NCBI GenBank assembly: GCA_028707745.1
Contig: JAQWAJ010000061.1
Coordinates: 1,690-8,035, forward strand
Reading direction: 5' to 3'
DNA length: 6,346 nt
From: Bacteroidales bacterium
GTDB lineage: Bacteria; Bacteroidota; Bacteroidia; Bacteroidales; UBA12481
This document shows, one piece after another, positions 1-5,508 of this stretch (position 1 is its first letter; each line of letters starts with the position of its first letter). Made by a program: the position numbers and the translations under genes. Below the pieces are notes generated by a model, which saw only the letters and a list, made by a program, of their open reading frames with translations, did no database searches and was not told where the DNA came from.

Positions 1-1
1 T

Positions 2-496
2 GATATTCAGACATACTATTATCAGTTCAAACAGAACTTTCTGTTACAGGACCCGATAGTCAAAGGGGTATATTTCAGGGTTCCCAAGAGTTCAGCACGC
101 CTCAGGGAATTCCGTAATCTATCTCATTCATCAGGTGACCTGGCGTACAGCAAACTGGCAGATCTGGGCGCACAAATTGCCGAGTACACCGACTCCTTTG
201 AAGCTAACTGGCTCTCCTTCCCGCTTCTGATGGACAAAATGCCGGGAACGGTACAGGATCCCAAACAATTTCTGCAACGTTATAAAACACTTGAAGCAGA
301 AGACACAAAGTACTTTCATTTTGCCAGGATCACCGATTACCTGTTACCGGGTGAATCAGCTCCGCTGGAATTTGTACAACAGGAGATCCGCGATATTCTG
401 CTCAACAAACGCAAGATGGACTTCCTGAAACAATTGGAAGAATCAATTTATAATGAAGCCGTTATACAAAACGAAGTTGAAGTATATGAAAAATAG
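2..496 (+). CDS. SurA/parvulin-related periplasmic protein, C-terminal part (5' truncated by window edge)
   Basis: The reading frame is open from the left edge and ends at TAG 494-496, giving the last 164 residues of a longer protein. The visible part carries a strand-like segment (VKGVYFRVPK, about residues 20-29) where a parvulin domain would have its first strand. Near the end it has a conserved-looking stretch, APLEFVQQEIRDILLNKRK (about 129-147), followed by a charged helix. That C-terminal pattern resembles the SurA-like proteins that Bacteroidota encode just upstream of a canonical SurA; this resemblance is from memory, not from a search. No parvulin histidine motif (RHIL or GxHxI) is visible, so it may be a chaperone without isomerase activity. 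The expected location is the periplasm or outer membrane, but the N-terminal signal lies outside the window. Its stop overlaps the start of the next gene by 11 nt, so the two are probably co-expressed. Family assignment is moderate; exact function is not established. Confidence 0.75.
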   Translation, partial: DIQTYYYQFKQNFLLQDPIVKGVYFRVPKSSARLREFRNLSHSSGDLAYSKLADLGAQIAEYTDSFEANWLSFPLLMDKMPGTVQDPKQFLQRYKTLEAEDTKYFHFARITDYLLPGESAPLEFVQQEIRDILLNKRKMDFLKQLEESIYNEAVIQNEVEVYEK

Positions 497-1907
497 AAAT
501 ACATTTTTCCCATCATTTCTGAAAGTTCCTGCTCTTTTTGCCTTTTTGGTCACACTCAGTTCATCCTGGTCAGTCGACGCCCAAATCGTTGGCACCAATG
601 ATACGCTGATTCTCGACCGGGTTGTGGCTATTGTTGGAAAATATCCGATTCTGCATTCTGAAGTGGGAAATCTGATCAAGAATTACCGGGATGATGGACG
701 AATGATTCCGGGAGATAGCTACTGCTTCGCGCTGGAATCCATACTGGTCAACAAACTGTTAGTGAATCAGGCTGAAATCGATAGCGTTGAAGTCACCGAT
801 GATGAGGTTGAAAGGAACCTCGACTATAAACTTCAGTATTTTATATACAGAAAAGGTTCACAGGAGAATCTGGAGAAAGATTATAAAAAACCGCTGCTCG
901 AAATAAAGAAAGATCTTTTCCAGCCGCAAAAGGATCAGATGTTAGCAGATAAGATGAAGAGCCAGATCACCGACAAAGTGGTGATCACCCCCTCCGAGGT
1001 TCAGAAGTTTTACAAACAGCTGCCATCAGCCCAGATTCCGCTTCGTCCGACTGTGATGGAAATCCGGGAAATTTCACTCGACCCTAAAATAACCGAAGAA
1101 GAAATCGTCCGGGTACAGAATCGTTTGAAGGAGTTCCGTGACCGAATTCAAAAAGGGGAAAGTTTCACTACACTTGCGGTGCTATATTCTGAAGATGCAG
1201 GGACTGCACCTTTGGGCGGTAAGATGGAAATGACTCCAAGAAGTTCGCTGGTACCTGAATTTGCTGCAGTTGCTTTTAACCTGAAAGGCCAGGAAATTTC
1301 GAGAGTGGTTAAAACTGAATTCGGTTATCATATCATTCAGTTGATTGACCGGCGGGGTGACATGATCAGTGTCAGACATATCCTTTTATCACCTAAACCA
1401 TCCATTGAAGAAAAAGCATCGGTTCGCAAACGGCTCGACAGCATTGCGCAGGTGATCAGGGAAAATAAAATCAGCTTTGAAGATGCTGCCGTTAAATTCA
1501 GCTCTGCAAAAGACACCAGAGCCAATGGCGGACTTTTGGTGAATAAAGGTAACGAGCAGTACCAGGATACAGGAAACGCCAATACCACCTGGTTTGAACC
1601 AGAGGAGATGGATCCTGCGGTATTCAATGCGATAAAAAATCTGAAAATAGGTGAGCTCTCCGGGGTTGTTGAAACCAAGGATGACAAGAATCACACGAGT
1701 TATAAGATCTTTACCATTAAATCAAAAAAAGTGGCCCATAAGGCTGATCTCAAACAGGATTATCAGTTTTTGCAAACGCTGGCACTTGCCGATAAGAATG
1801 CCAAAAAGATGAAAGAGTGGATAGAAAAGAAACAAAAATCCATGTTTATTCAGGTCGATAAGGAATTTCAGAATTGCGATTTTCAATATAAAGGATGGGT
1901 TAAGTAA
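486..1907 (+). CDS. surA: SurA-like periplasmic chaperone / peptidyl-prolyl cis-trans isomerase
   Basis: This encodes a 473-residue periplasmic folding factor that is expected to escort outer-membrane proteins. A Sec signal peptide covers about residues 1-32 (basic MKNR start, hydrophobic core, VDA|Q cleavage site). The mature protein opens with the SurA-type segment LDRVVAIVGKYPIL (43-56) and a helical N-terminal region to about 185. Two parvulin-like domains follow, at about 189-288 and 293-414. Domain 1 has the SEDAGTAPLGGKM loop and GYHII, but REIS where RHIL is expected. Domain 2 has SVRHILLSP, but SYKI in place of GYHII. A lysine-rich helical tail ends the protein. I chose ATG 486 because it yields a clean signal peptide; an in-frame ATG at 453 would add 11 charged residues in front of it and overlap the upstream gene more. 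The gene overlaps its upstream neighbour by 11 nt and is followed 1 nt later by moxR. Family assignment is strong; isomerase activity is not shown. Confidence 0.92.
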   Translation: MKNRNTFFPSFLKVPALFAFLVTLSSSWSVDAQIVGTNDTLILDRVVAIVGKYPILHSEVGNLIKNYRDDGRMIPGDSYCFALESILVNKLLVNQAEIDSVEVTDDEVERNLDYKLQYFIYRKGSQENLEKDYKKPLLEIKKDLFQPQKDQMLADKMKSQITDKVVITPSEVQKFYKQLPSAQIPLRPTVMEIREISLDPKITEEEIVRVQNRLKEFRDRIQKGESFTTLAVLYSEDAGTAPLGGKMEMTPRSSLVPEFAAVAFNLKGQEISRVVKTEFGYHIIQLIDRRGDMISVRHILLSPKPSIEEKASVRKRLDSIAQVIRENKISFEDAAVKFSSAKDTRANGGLLVNKGNEQYQDTGNANTTWFEPEEMDPAVFNAIKNLKIGELSGVVETKDDKNHTSYKIFTIKSKKVAHKADLKQDYQFLQTLALADKNAKKMKEWIEKKQKSMFIQVDKEFQNCDFQYKGWVK

Positions 1908-1908
1908 T

Positions 1909-2865
1909 ATGGGAGATAAGGAAGCTGTTGACAGGTTAAAGGTCTCATACGAGCAGTTTTTCGATGAGATCCGGAAAGTTATTATCGGGCAGGACAAGGT
2001 GGTTGAGGAGGTTTTAGTCAGCATATTCAGCCGCGGTCACTGTTTGCTGATTGGTGTTCCGGGATTGGCCAAAACGCTGCTTGTTACCACGATATCGCAA
2101 ATACTCGGGTTGGATTTCAAAAGAATTCAGTTCACGCCCGATCTGATGCCATCAGATATTATCGGCACGGAGATTCTTGATTCAAACCGGCAGTTCAAAT
2201 TTGTCAAAGGTCCCCTGTTTGCACACATGGTTCTGGCTGACGAGATCAACCGTACCCCTCCGAAAACACAGTCTGCCTTACTCGAAGCCATGCAGGAGAA
2301 AGCGATCACTTCCGGTGGAATTCGTTATGTTTTGCAAGATCCGTTTTTTGTGTTGGCCACACAGAACCCGATCGAACAGGAGGGTACTTATCCTCTTCCC
2401 GAGGCTCAGCTCGACCGCTTCATGCTGAATATTCTGCTGGACTATCCTTCTTTTGAAGATGAAATTAATATCGTCAGGTCCACCACATCGGATACTACGG
2501 CATCTCTGAAACAAGTGATTTCAAAAGATGAAATCCTGCTTTATCAGGATCTGATCCGCCGGGTACCGGTTAATCGCAGTGTCATCGAATGGGCGGTCAA
2601 CCTGGCTTCAAAAACCCGTCCGGGGAGTCCGCTTGCCCACCCACTGGCCAAAGACAACCTGATATGGGGCGCTGGCCCGAGAGCCTCCCAATTCCTGATC
2701 ATCGGGGCAAAAACGCATGCTGTTCTCAATGGAAAATATTCACCGGACATCGAGGATGTAAAGGCTATTGCGCCAGCCATCCTTCGCCACCGGATAATCA
2801 GAAATTACAAAGCTGAAGCCCGTGGAATTTCGGTCGAGGATATTATCAATGAATTGCTGGCATAA
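1909..2865 (+). CDS. moxR: MoxR-family AAA+ ATPase
   Basis: This is a 318-residue cytoplasmic AAA+ ATPase of the MoxR family, whose members use ATP hydrolysis to remodel or activate partner proteins, often with VWA-domain proteins. Visible motifs, in order: IIGQDKVVEEV (25-35), Walker A GVPGLAKT (49-56), FTPDLMPSDIIG (75-86), Walker B VLADEINR (108-115), sensor-1 ATQNPIEQEGTYPLPEAQLDRF (150-171) containing the likely arginine finger R170, and sensor-2 GPRAS (256-260). The length is normal for the family and all key residues are present, so it should be active. ATG 1909 lies 1 nt after the surA stop and has a purine-rich AAGGATGG (1891-1898) upstream as a plausible ribosome site. The usual DUF58, VWA or Bat genes are not beside it; instead it sits between surA and an OstA-like gene, which suggests an envelope-related role by inference. 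The protein has no signal peptide or membrane segment. Confidence 0.95.
   Translation: MGDKEAVDRLKVSYEQFFDEIRKVIIGQDKVVEEVLVSIFSRGHCLLIGVPGLAKTLLVTTISQILGLDFKRIQFTPDLMPSDIIGTEILDSNRQFKFVKGPLFAHMVLADEINRTPPKTQSALLEAMQEKAITSGGIRYVLQDPFFVLATQNPIEQEGTYPLPEAQLDRFMLNILLDYPSFEDEINIVRSTTSDTTASLKQVISKDEILLYQDLIRRVPVNRSVIEWAVNLASKTRPGSPLAHPLAKDNLIWGAGPRASQFLIIGAKTHAVLNGKYSPDIEDVKAIAPAILRHRIIRNYKAEARGISVEDIINELLA
2836..2840 (+). promoter_or_regulatory. Shine-Dalgarno-like site for the OstA-like gene
   Basis: GAGGA ends 8 nt before ATG 2849, inside the end of moxR. It supports ATG 2849 over the GTG at 2822 as the true start. Many Bacteroidota genes do without such a site, so this is supportive rather than decisive. 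Confidence 0.45.
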
Positions 2866-4357
2866 ACTCTGTCTGCTGGCAGTATTCCTGCTTTCACCAA
2901 CCCTGACATTACTATCGCAGGAGTCACTCATTGTGGATTTCAACGCCGAAAAGACTTCTGTTGATCCGGCCATTGGTAACGGTGTCAAAAGATTACTCGG
3001 AAATGTTCAGCTGAAGCACAAAGACCTTGTCATGACCTGCGACAGTGCCTATCTTAATCAAATTACCAACGAATTTTTCGGATATAGCCGGGTTCATATC
3101 ATCAAAGCCGATACGGTTGACCTTTATGGAAAGAAACTTTACTACAATGGACAAACAGAACTGGCCAAACTTGAAGGCAATGTTCTGATGTCAAACGGCA
3201 AAGTATCCCTGAAAGCACCCAGGCTCGACTATGACATGAAAAACGAGTCGGCCATGTACTATGGGGGTGGCCAGATCATCGACAGTGCCAATACCGTAGA
3301 GAGTTTCTGGGGATATTTCTTTCCTGACCGGAACGACTTTGTTTTTAAGGAGAATGTCATTCTCAGTAACCCTGATAATACGCTATTCACCGACAGTCTT
3401 TTGTATAACTCCAAAAGCGAGGAGATGTTTTTTGAAGGACCGACGGAGATTTTCAGCGATACCAATTACATTACCTGCAACCGGGGTCATTACAATTCAA
3501 AGGAAAAGATGTCAACCTTTACCCGCAAAGTTTTCATGCAGGCCAAACAGCAATATCTACGAACCGACAGTTTGCAGTACAATCAGGCAGACAGCATTGT
3601 AGAAGCCTATAAAAACATTGAGCTGAAAGATACGCTAGAGAACATGATTATCCGGGGAGAGCATCTGGTTTATCATGAAACTATCAACCGGTTCCAGATC
3701 ACTGAGAATGTATTATTTATCATGGCGGAAGCCAAAGACAGTCTGTTTTTACATTCCGACACACTGGTATCCTCCCGCGAAGCCGAGACAAAATCGAGGC
3801 GTATTCAGGCCTTTGATCACGTGCAGTTTTTCAGAACCGATATCCAGGGTCGGTGCGATTCACTGGATTATCTGGTTGCCGACAGTCTGATCCAATTGTT
3901 TAAGGAGCCACTGGTTTGGATGGATAACAATCAAATCACGGCCGACACGCTCGGGGTCTATCTGGGTAAGAAAGGAATTGACCGGATGGAAATGAGAAAC
4001 CGGGGTTTTATGGTGACCTGGCAGGACAGCACGTATTACGACCAGATCAAGGGTAAGAAGATAGTTGGTTTTTTTGCATCTGACAAGCTGAACCGTGTAG
4101 AGGTTACCGGCAACGGGGAGTCGTGGTTTTATCCGAAGGACGGTGATCAGTTTATCGGCCAGAACAGAAACATCAGCAGTAATTACAGAATCAATTTTTT
4201 AAACGGGAAGGTTGACAAAATCTCATTTATCGGCGCACCTGATTCGAAGCTGATTCCGATGAAAGACCTGAAAGAGTCAGATATGTATCTCGAAGGGTTC
4301 AAATGGTCGGATGACAAACGGCCCAAAAGCCGCGATGATATCCGGGTTTGGAAATAA
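2849..4357 (+). CDS. OstA/LptA-like secreted protein, probable LPS-transport factor
   Basis: This encodes a 502-residue exported protein related to the OstA/LptA family, which forms the periplasmic bridge carrying lipopolysaccharide to the outer membrane. A short signal peptide spans about residues 1-24 (MNCWHK, then a leucine-rich core, ending near LLSQ). The body is rich in recurring beta-strand units: CDSAYLN (64-70), DTVDLYGKKLYYNG (88-101), LEGNVLM (108-114), DSLLYN (182-187), DSLQYN (240-245), CDSLDYL (336-342) and ADTLGVYL (365-372). These fit stacked OstA-type jelly-roll repeats. The C-terminal block YLEGFKWSDDKRP (480-492) looks like the ending of the large Bacteroidota OstA-like proteins (recalled, not searched). 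At about 500 residues it is much longer than enterobacterial LptA (about 185). ATG 2849 gives the signal peptide directly; GTG 2822 would put nine charged residues in front. The start overlaps moxR by 17 nt, and a terminator follows the stop immediately. The family call is good; an LPS-bridge role is inferred from homology. Confidence 0.85.
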   Translation: MNCWHKLCLLAVFLLSPTLTLLSQESLIVDFNAEKTSVDPAIGNGVKRLLGNVQLKHKDLVMTCDSAYLNQITNEFFGYSRVHIIKADTVDLYGKKLYYNGQTELAKLEGNVLMSNGKVSLKAPRLDYDMKNESAMYYGGGQIIDSANTVESFWGYFFPDRNDFVFKENVILSNPDNTLFTDSLLYNSKSEEMFFEGPTEIFSDTNYITCNRGHYNSKEKMSTFTRKVFMQAKQQYLRTDSLQYNQADSIVEAYKNIELKDTLENMIIRGEHLVYHETINRFQITENVLFIMAEAKDSLFLHSDTLVSSREAETKSRRIQAFDHVQFFRTDIQGRCDSLDYLVADSLIQLFKEPLVWMDNNQITADTLGVYLGKKGIDRMEMRNRGFMVTWQDSTYYDQIKGKKIVGFFASDKLNRVEVTGNGESWFYPKDGDQFIGQNRNISSNYRINFLNGKVDKISFIGAPDSKLIPMKDLKESDMYLEGFKWSDDKRPKSRDDIRVWK

Positions 4358-4358
4358 A

Positions 4359-4380
4359 AAAAGCACCTTCCGGTGCTTTT
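4359..4380. terminator. Bidirectional intrinsic terminator between convergent genes
   Basis: A perfect 9-bp inverted repeat (AAAAGCACC 4359-4367 and GGTGCTTTT 4372-4380) encloses the loop TTCC. On the - strand the stem runs into seven T residues (complement of A4357-4362 and neighbouring bases), a strong tail. On the + strand there are four T residues, followed by a T-rich stretch after AG. It begins 2 nt after the OstA-like stop and lies 11 nt beyond the stop of the convergent small gene, so it can end both transcripts. Confidence 0.88.
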
Positions 4381-4391
4381 AGTCTTTTACT

Positions 4392-4613
4392 TCAATATTC
4401 TTCCTCATTAAAGAAGAAGTCGTCTTTGCTGGGATAGTCAGGCCAGATGTCTTCAATACTTTCGTATACTTCACCTTCGTCTTCCATTTCCTGCAAATTT
4501 TCAATAACTTCAAGTGGTGCTCCGGAACGGATACCAAAATCAATGAGCTCGTCCTTGGTAGCTGGCCAAGGAGCATCTTCCAGTTTGGAGGCTAATTCAA
4601 GTGTCCAATACAT
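4392..4613 (-). CDS. Small acidic DUF2795-type protein
   Basis: This gene encodes a complete 73-residue protein. It matches my recollection of the short DUF2795-type proteins common in Bacteroidota, with the block APWPATKDELIDFGIRSGAP (residues 14-33), then LEVIENLQEMEDEGEVYESI and an aromatic acidic tail, DDFFFNEEEY. By my count it has 22 acidic and 4 basic residues, so it is strongly negatively charged; it has no signal peptide or membrane segment and should be cytosolic and mostly helical. No function is known to me for this family. The start at 4613 is set by the conserved-looking MYWTLELASKLED opening. The same DNA read in the next frame gives a 65-residue open frame that looks like a shadow. 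The gene is transcribed against the OstA-like gene, shares a terminator with it, and has its own promoter upstream. Confidence 0.88.
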   Translation of the reverse strand: MYWTLELASKLEDAPWPATKDELIDFGIRSGAPLEVIENLQEMEDEGEVYESIEDIWPDYPSKDDFFFNEEEY

Positions 4614-4642
4614 ATCCGAATTTATTAGGGGCTTATTTTCCG

Positions 4643-4673
4643 CAAATGTAAATTATTTCCCATAATATGCAAT
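4643..4673 (-). promoter_or_regulatory. Bacteroidota-type promoter for the DUF2795-type gene
   Basis: Read on the - strand, TACATTTG (4650 down to 4643) matches the Bacteroidota -7 consensus TAnnTTTG perfectly. ATTG (4673 down to 4670) lies 19 bp upstream, matching three of four bases of the -33 TTTG element at the expected spacing. Transcription would start near 4637, giving a leader of about 25 nt before ATG 4613. This lets the small gene be expressed independently of the ABC transporter gene behind it. Confidence 0.65.
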
Positions 4674-4695
4674 AGCAGAAAAAAAATGTTAATAA

Positions 4696-5394
4696 CTATC
4701 TAACCCGGTGAAGATTCGGCTCATCTCTTTCGATGTGCCCATCGAGCAACCTGATTATTCTTTCGGCTCTGAGAGCAATATCCTCTTCATGAGTCACTAC
4801 GATAATGGTATTGCCCTGTTCATGGATTTCACCGATCAATTTCATGATATCAACGGAAGTTTTCGAATCGAGGTTTCCAGTGGGTTCATCGGCCAGAATA
4901 ATCGCCGGATTGTTAATAAGTGCCCTGGCCACAGCCACACGCTGACGTTGTCCTCCGGATAATTCATTCGGTTTATGGTCGACACGGTCAGCCAGGCCCA
5001 CTTTACTGAGCACTTTCAGTCCCCTTTCACGCCGTTCATGTTTTGGAACGCCACCGTAAATCAAGGGAAGAATCACATTTTCAAGTGAATCATATCTGGG
5101 AAGCAGATTAAATGTCTGAAAAATAAATCCGATCTCTTTATTCCGGATCACGGCCAGTTCATCGTCGACCATCTGACTGACATCGGTACCATTCAGGAAA
5201 TAGTGGCCGTTGCTCGGGGTATCCAATGCACCAAGGATATTCATCAGGGTTGATTTACCGGAACCCGACGGACCCATAATGGCGACATATTCTCCCTTTT
5301 TAATGACCAGGTCAATGCCGCGCAATGCTTCAACAACCTGGGTTCCCACCAGGTAGTTTTTTGTCAATCCCTTAAGGACAATCATTTCTTCCAT
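4696..5394 (-). CDS. ABC transporter ATP-binding protein, LolD/MacB/FtsE type
   Basis: This is a complete 232-residue ABC nucleotide-binding subunit. Motifs: aromatic A-loop region KNYLVG (12-17), Walker [10 protein letters not shown] (41-49), Q-loop Q93 in [17 protein letters not shown], signature [15 protein letters not shown] (145-159), Walker B IILADE (165-170) with catalytic E170, D-loop GNLDSKT (173-179), and switch H202 in VVTHEED. The [22 protein letters not shown] stretch is typical of the MacB/LolD/FtsE subfamily, which powers extracytoplasmic substrate handling (lipoprotein release, drug or peptide efflux, or cell-division hydrolase control) rather than classical uptake. No permease gene lies beside it in this window, so the substrate cannot be named. 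ATG 5394 is used; a second in-frame ATG at 5385 is possible. It is divergent from recG, with a candidate promoter 20 nt upstream, and ends 82 bp before the small downstream gene. Confidence 0.92.
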   Translation of the reverse strand: MEEMIVLKGLTKNYLVGTQVVEALRGIDLVIKKGEYVAIMGPSGSGKSTLMNILGALDTPSNGHYFLNGTDVSQMVDDELAVIRNKEIGFIFQTFNLLPRYDSLENVILPLIYGGVPKHERRERGLKVLSKVGLADRVDHKPNELSGGQRQRVAVARALINNPAIILADEPTGNLDSKTSVDIMKLIGEIHEQGNTIIVVTHEEDIALRAERIIRLLDGHIERDEPNLHRVR

Positions 5395-5414
5395 AACAGT
5401 AAGTGGTTTGATTA

Positions 5415-5422
5415 CAAAATTA
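5415..5422 (-). promoter_or_regulatory. Candidate -7 element for the ABC ATPase gene
   Basis: On the - strand, TAATTTTG fits the Bacteroidota -7 consensus TAnnTTTG. It sits 20 nt upstream of ATG 5394 and would give a leader of roughly 14 nt. No convincing TTTG element appears 19-21 bp further upstream, so the promoter may be weak or activator-dependent. Confidence 0.45.
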
Positions 5423-5438
5423 TCTGGTAAATCCAGAT
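5422..5438. repeat. Short palindrome beside the ABC promoter, possible operator
   Basis: ATCTGG (5422-5427) and CCAGAT (5433-5438) are perfect 6-bp inverted arms around a 5-bp AT spacer. It adjoins the candidate -7 box of the ABC ATPase gene, where a repressor would block polymerase. Arms this short can arise by chance. Confidence 0.3.
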
Positions 5439-5460
5439 TCCTGATTATAACGCATATTTA

Positions 5461-5477
5461 TTAACAATATTTAACAA
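5461..5477. repeat. Paired TTAACAA direct repeat in the divergent intergenic region
   Basis: TTAACAA occurs at 5461-5467 and again at 5471-5477, exactly 10 bp apart, so both copies lie on the same face of the helix. It sits 31 bp upstream of the recG start and about 50 bp behind the candidate ABC -7 box. It could be a paired binding site, but the region is AT-rich and chance is plausible. Confidence 0.3.
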
Positions 5478-5508
5478 AGCCAAGGATTACCGCTAAATTC
5501 GTGCACAA

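Noticed and set aside
453..485. Upstream in-frame ATG for surA at 453
   Set aside because: It adds a charged segment before the signal peptide and lengthens the overlap with the previous gene; ATG 486 gives a normal signal peptide start.
1337..1694. Two - strand open frames of 101 and 116 residues inside surA
   Set aside because: Both lie wholly within the conserved parvulin coding region and look like antisense shadows without promoter or domain signals.
2822..2848. Upstream GTG start for the OstA-like gene
   Set aside because: It would put nine charged residues before the signal peptide and has no better ribosome site than the GAGGA before ATG 2849.
4379..4576. 65-residue - strand open frame overlapping the DUF2795-type gene
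   Set aside because: It lies in another frame of a gene with recognisable conserved sequence and shows no family features of its own.
4679..4693. Run of eight A residues (T on the - strand) after the ABC ATPase stop, as a terminator
   Set aside because: Only a tiny GTTA/TAAC stem precedes the run, so no stable hairpin supports an intrinsic terminator; read-through into the small gene remains possible.
4708..4962. 84-residue + strand open frame antisense to the ABC ATPase
   Set aside because: It mirrors strongly conserved ATPase codons and has no start-site or family support.
5494..5501. TAAATTCG as a -7 promoter element for recG
   Set aside because: It has one mismatch to TAnnTTTG, no -33 partner at proper spacing, and lies only 7 bp before the ATG, which would make a nearly leaderless transcript.
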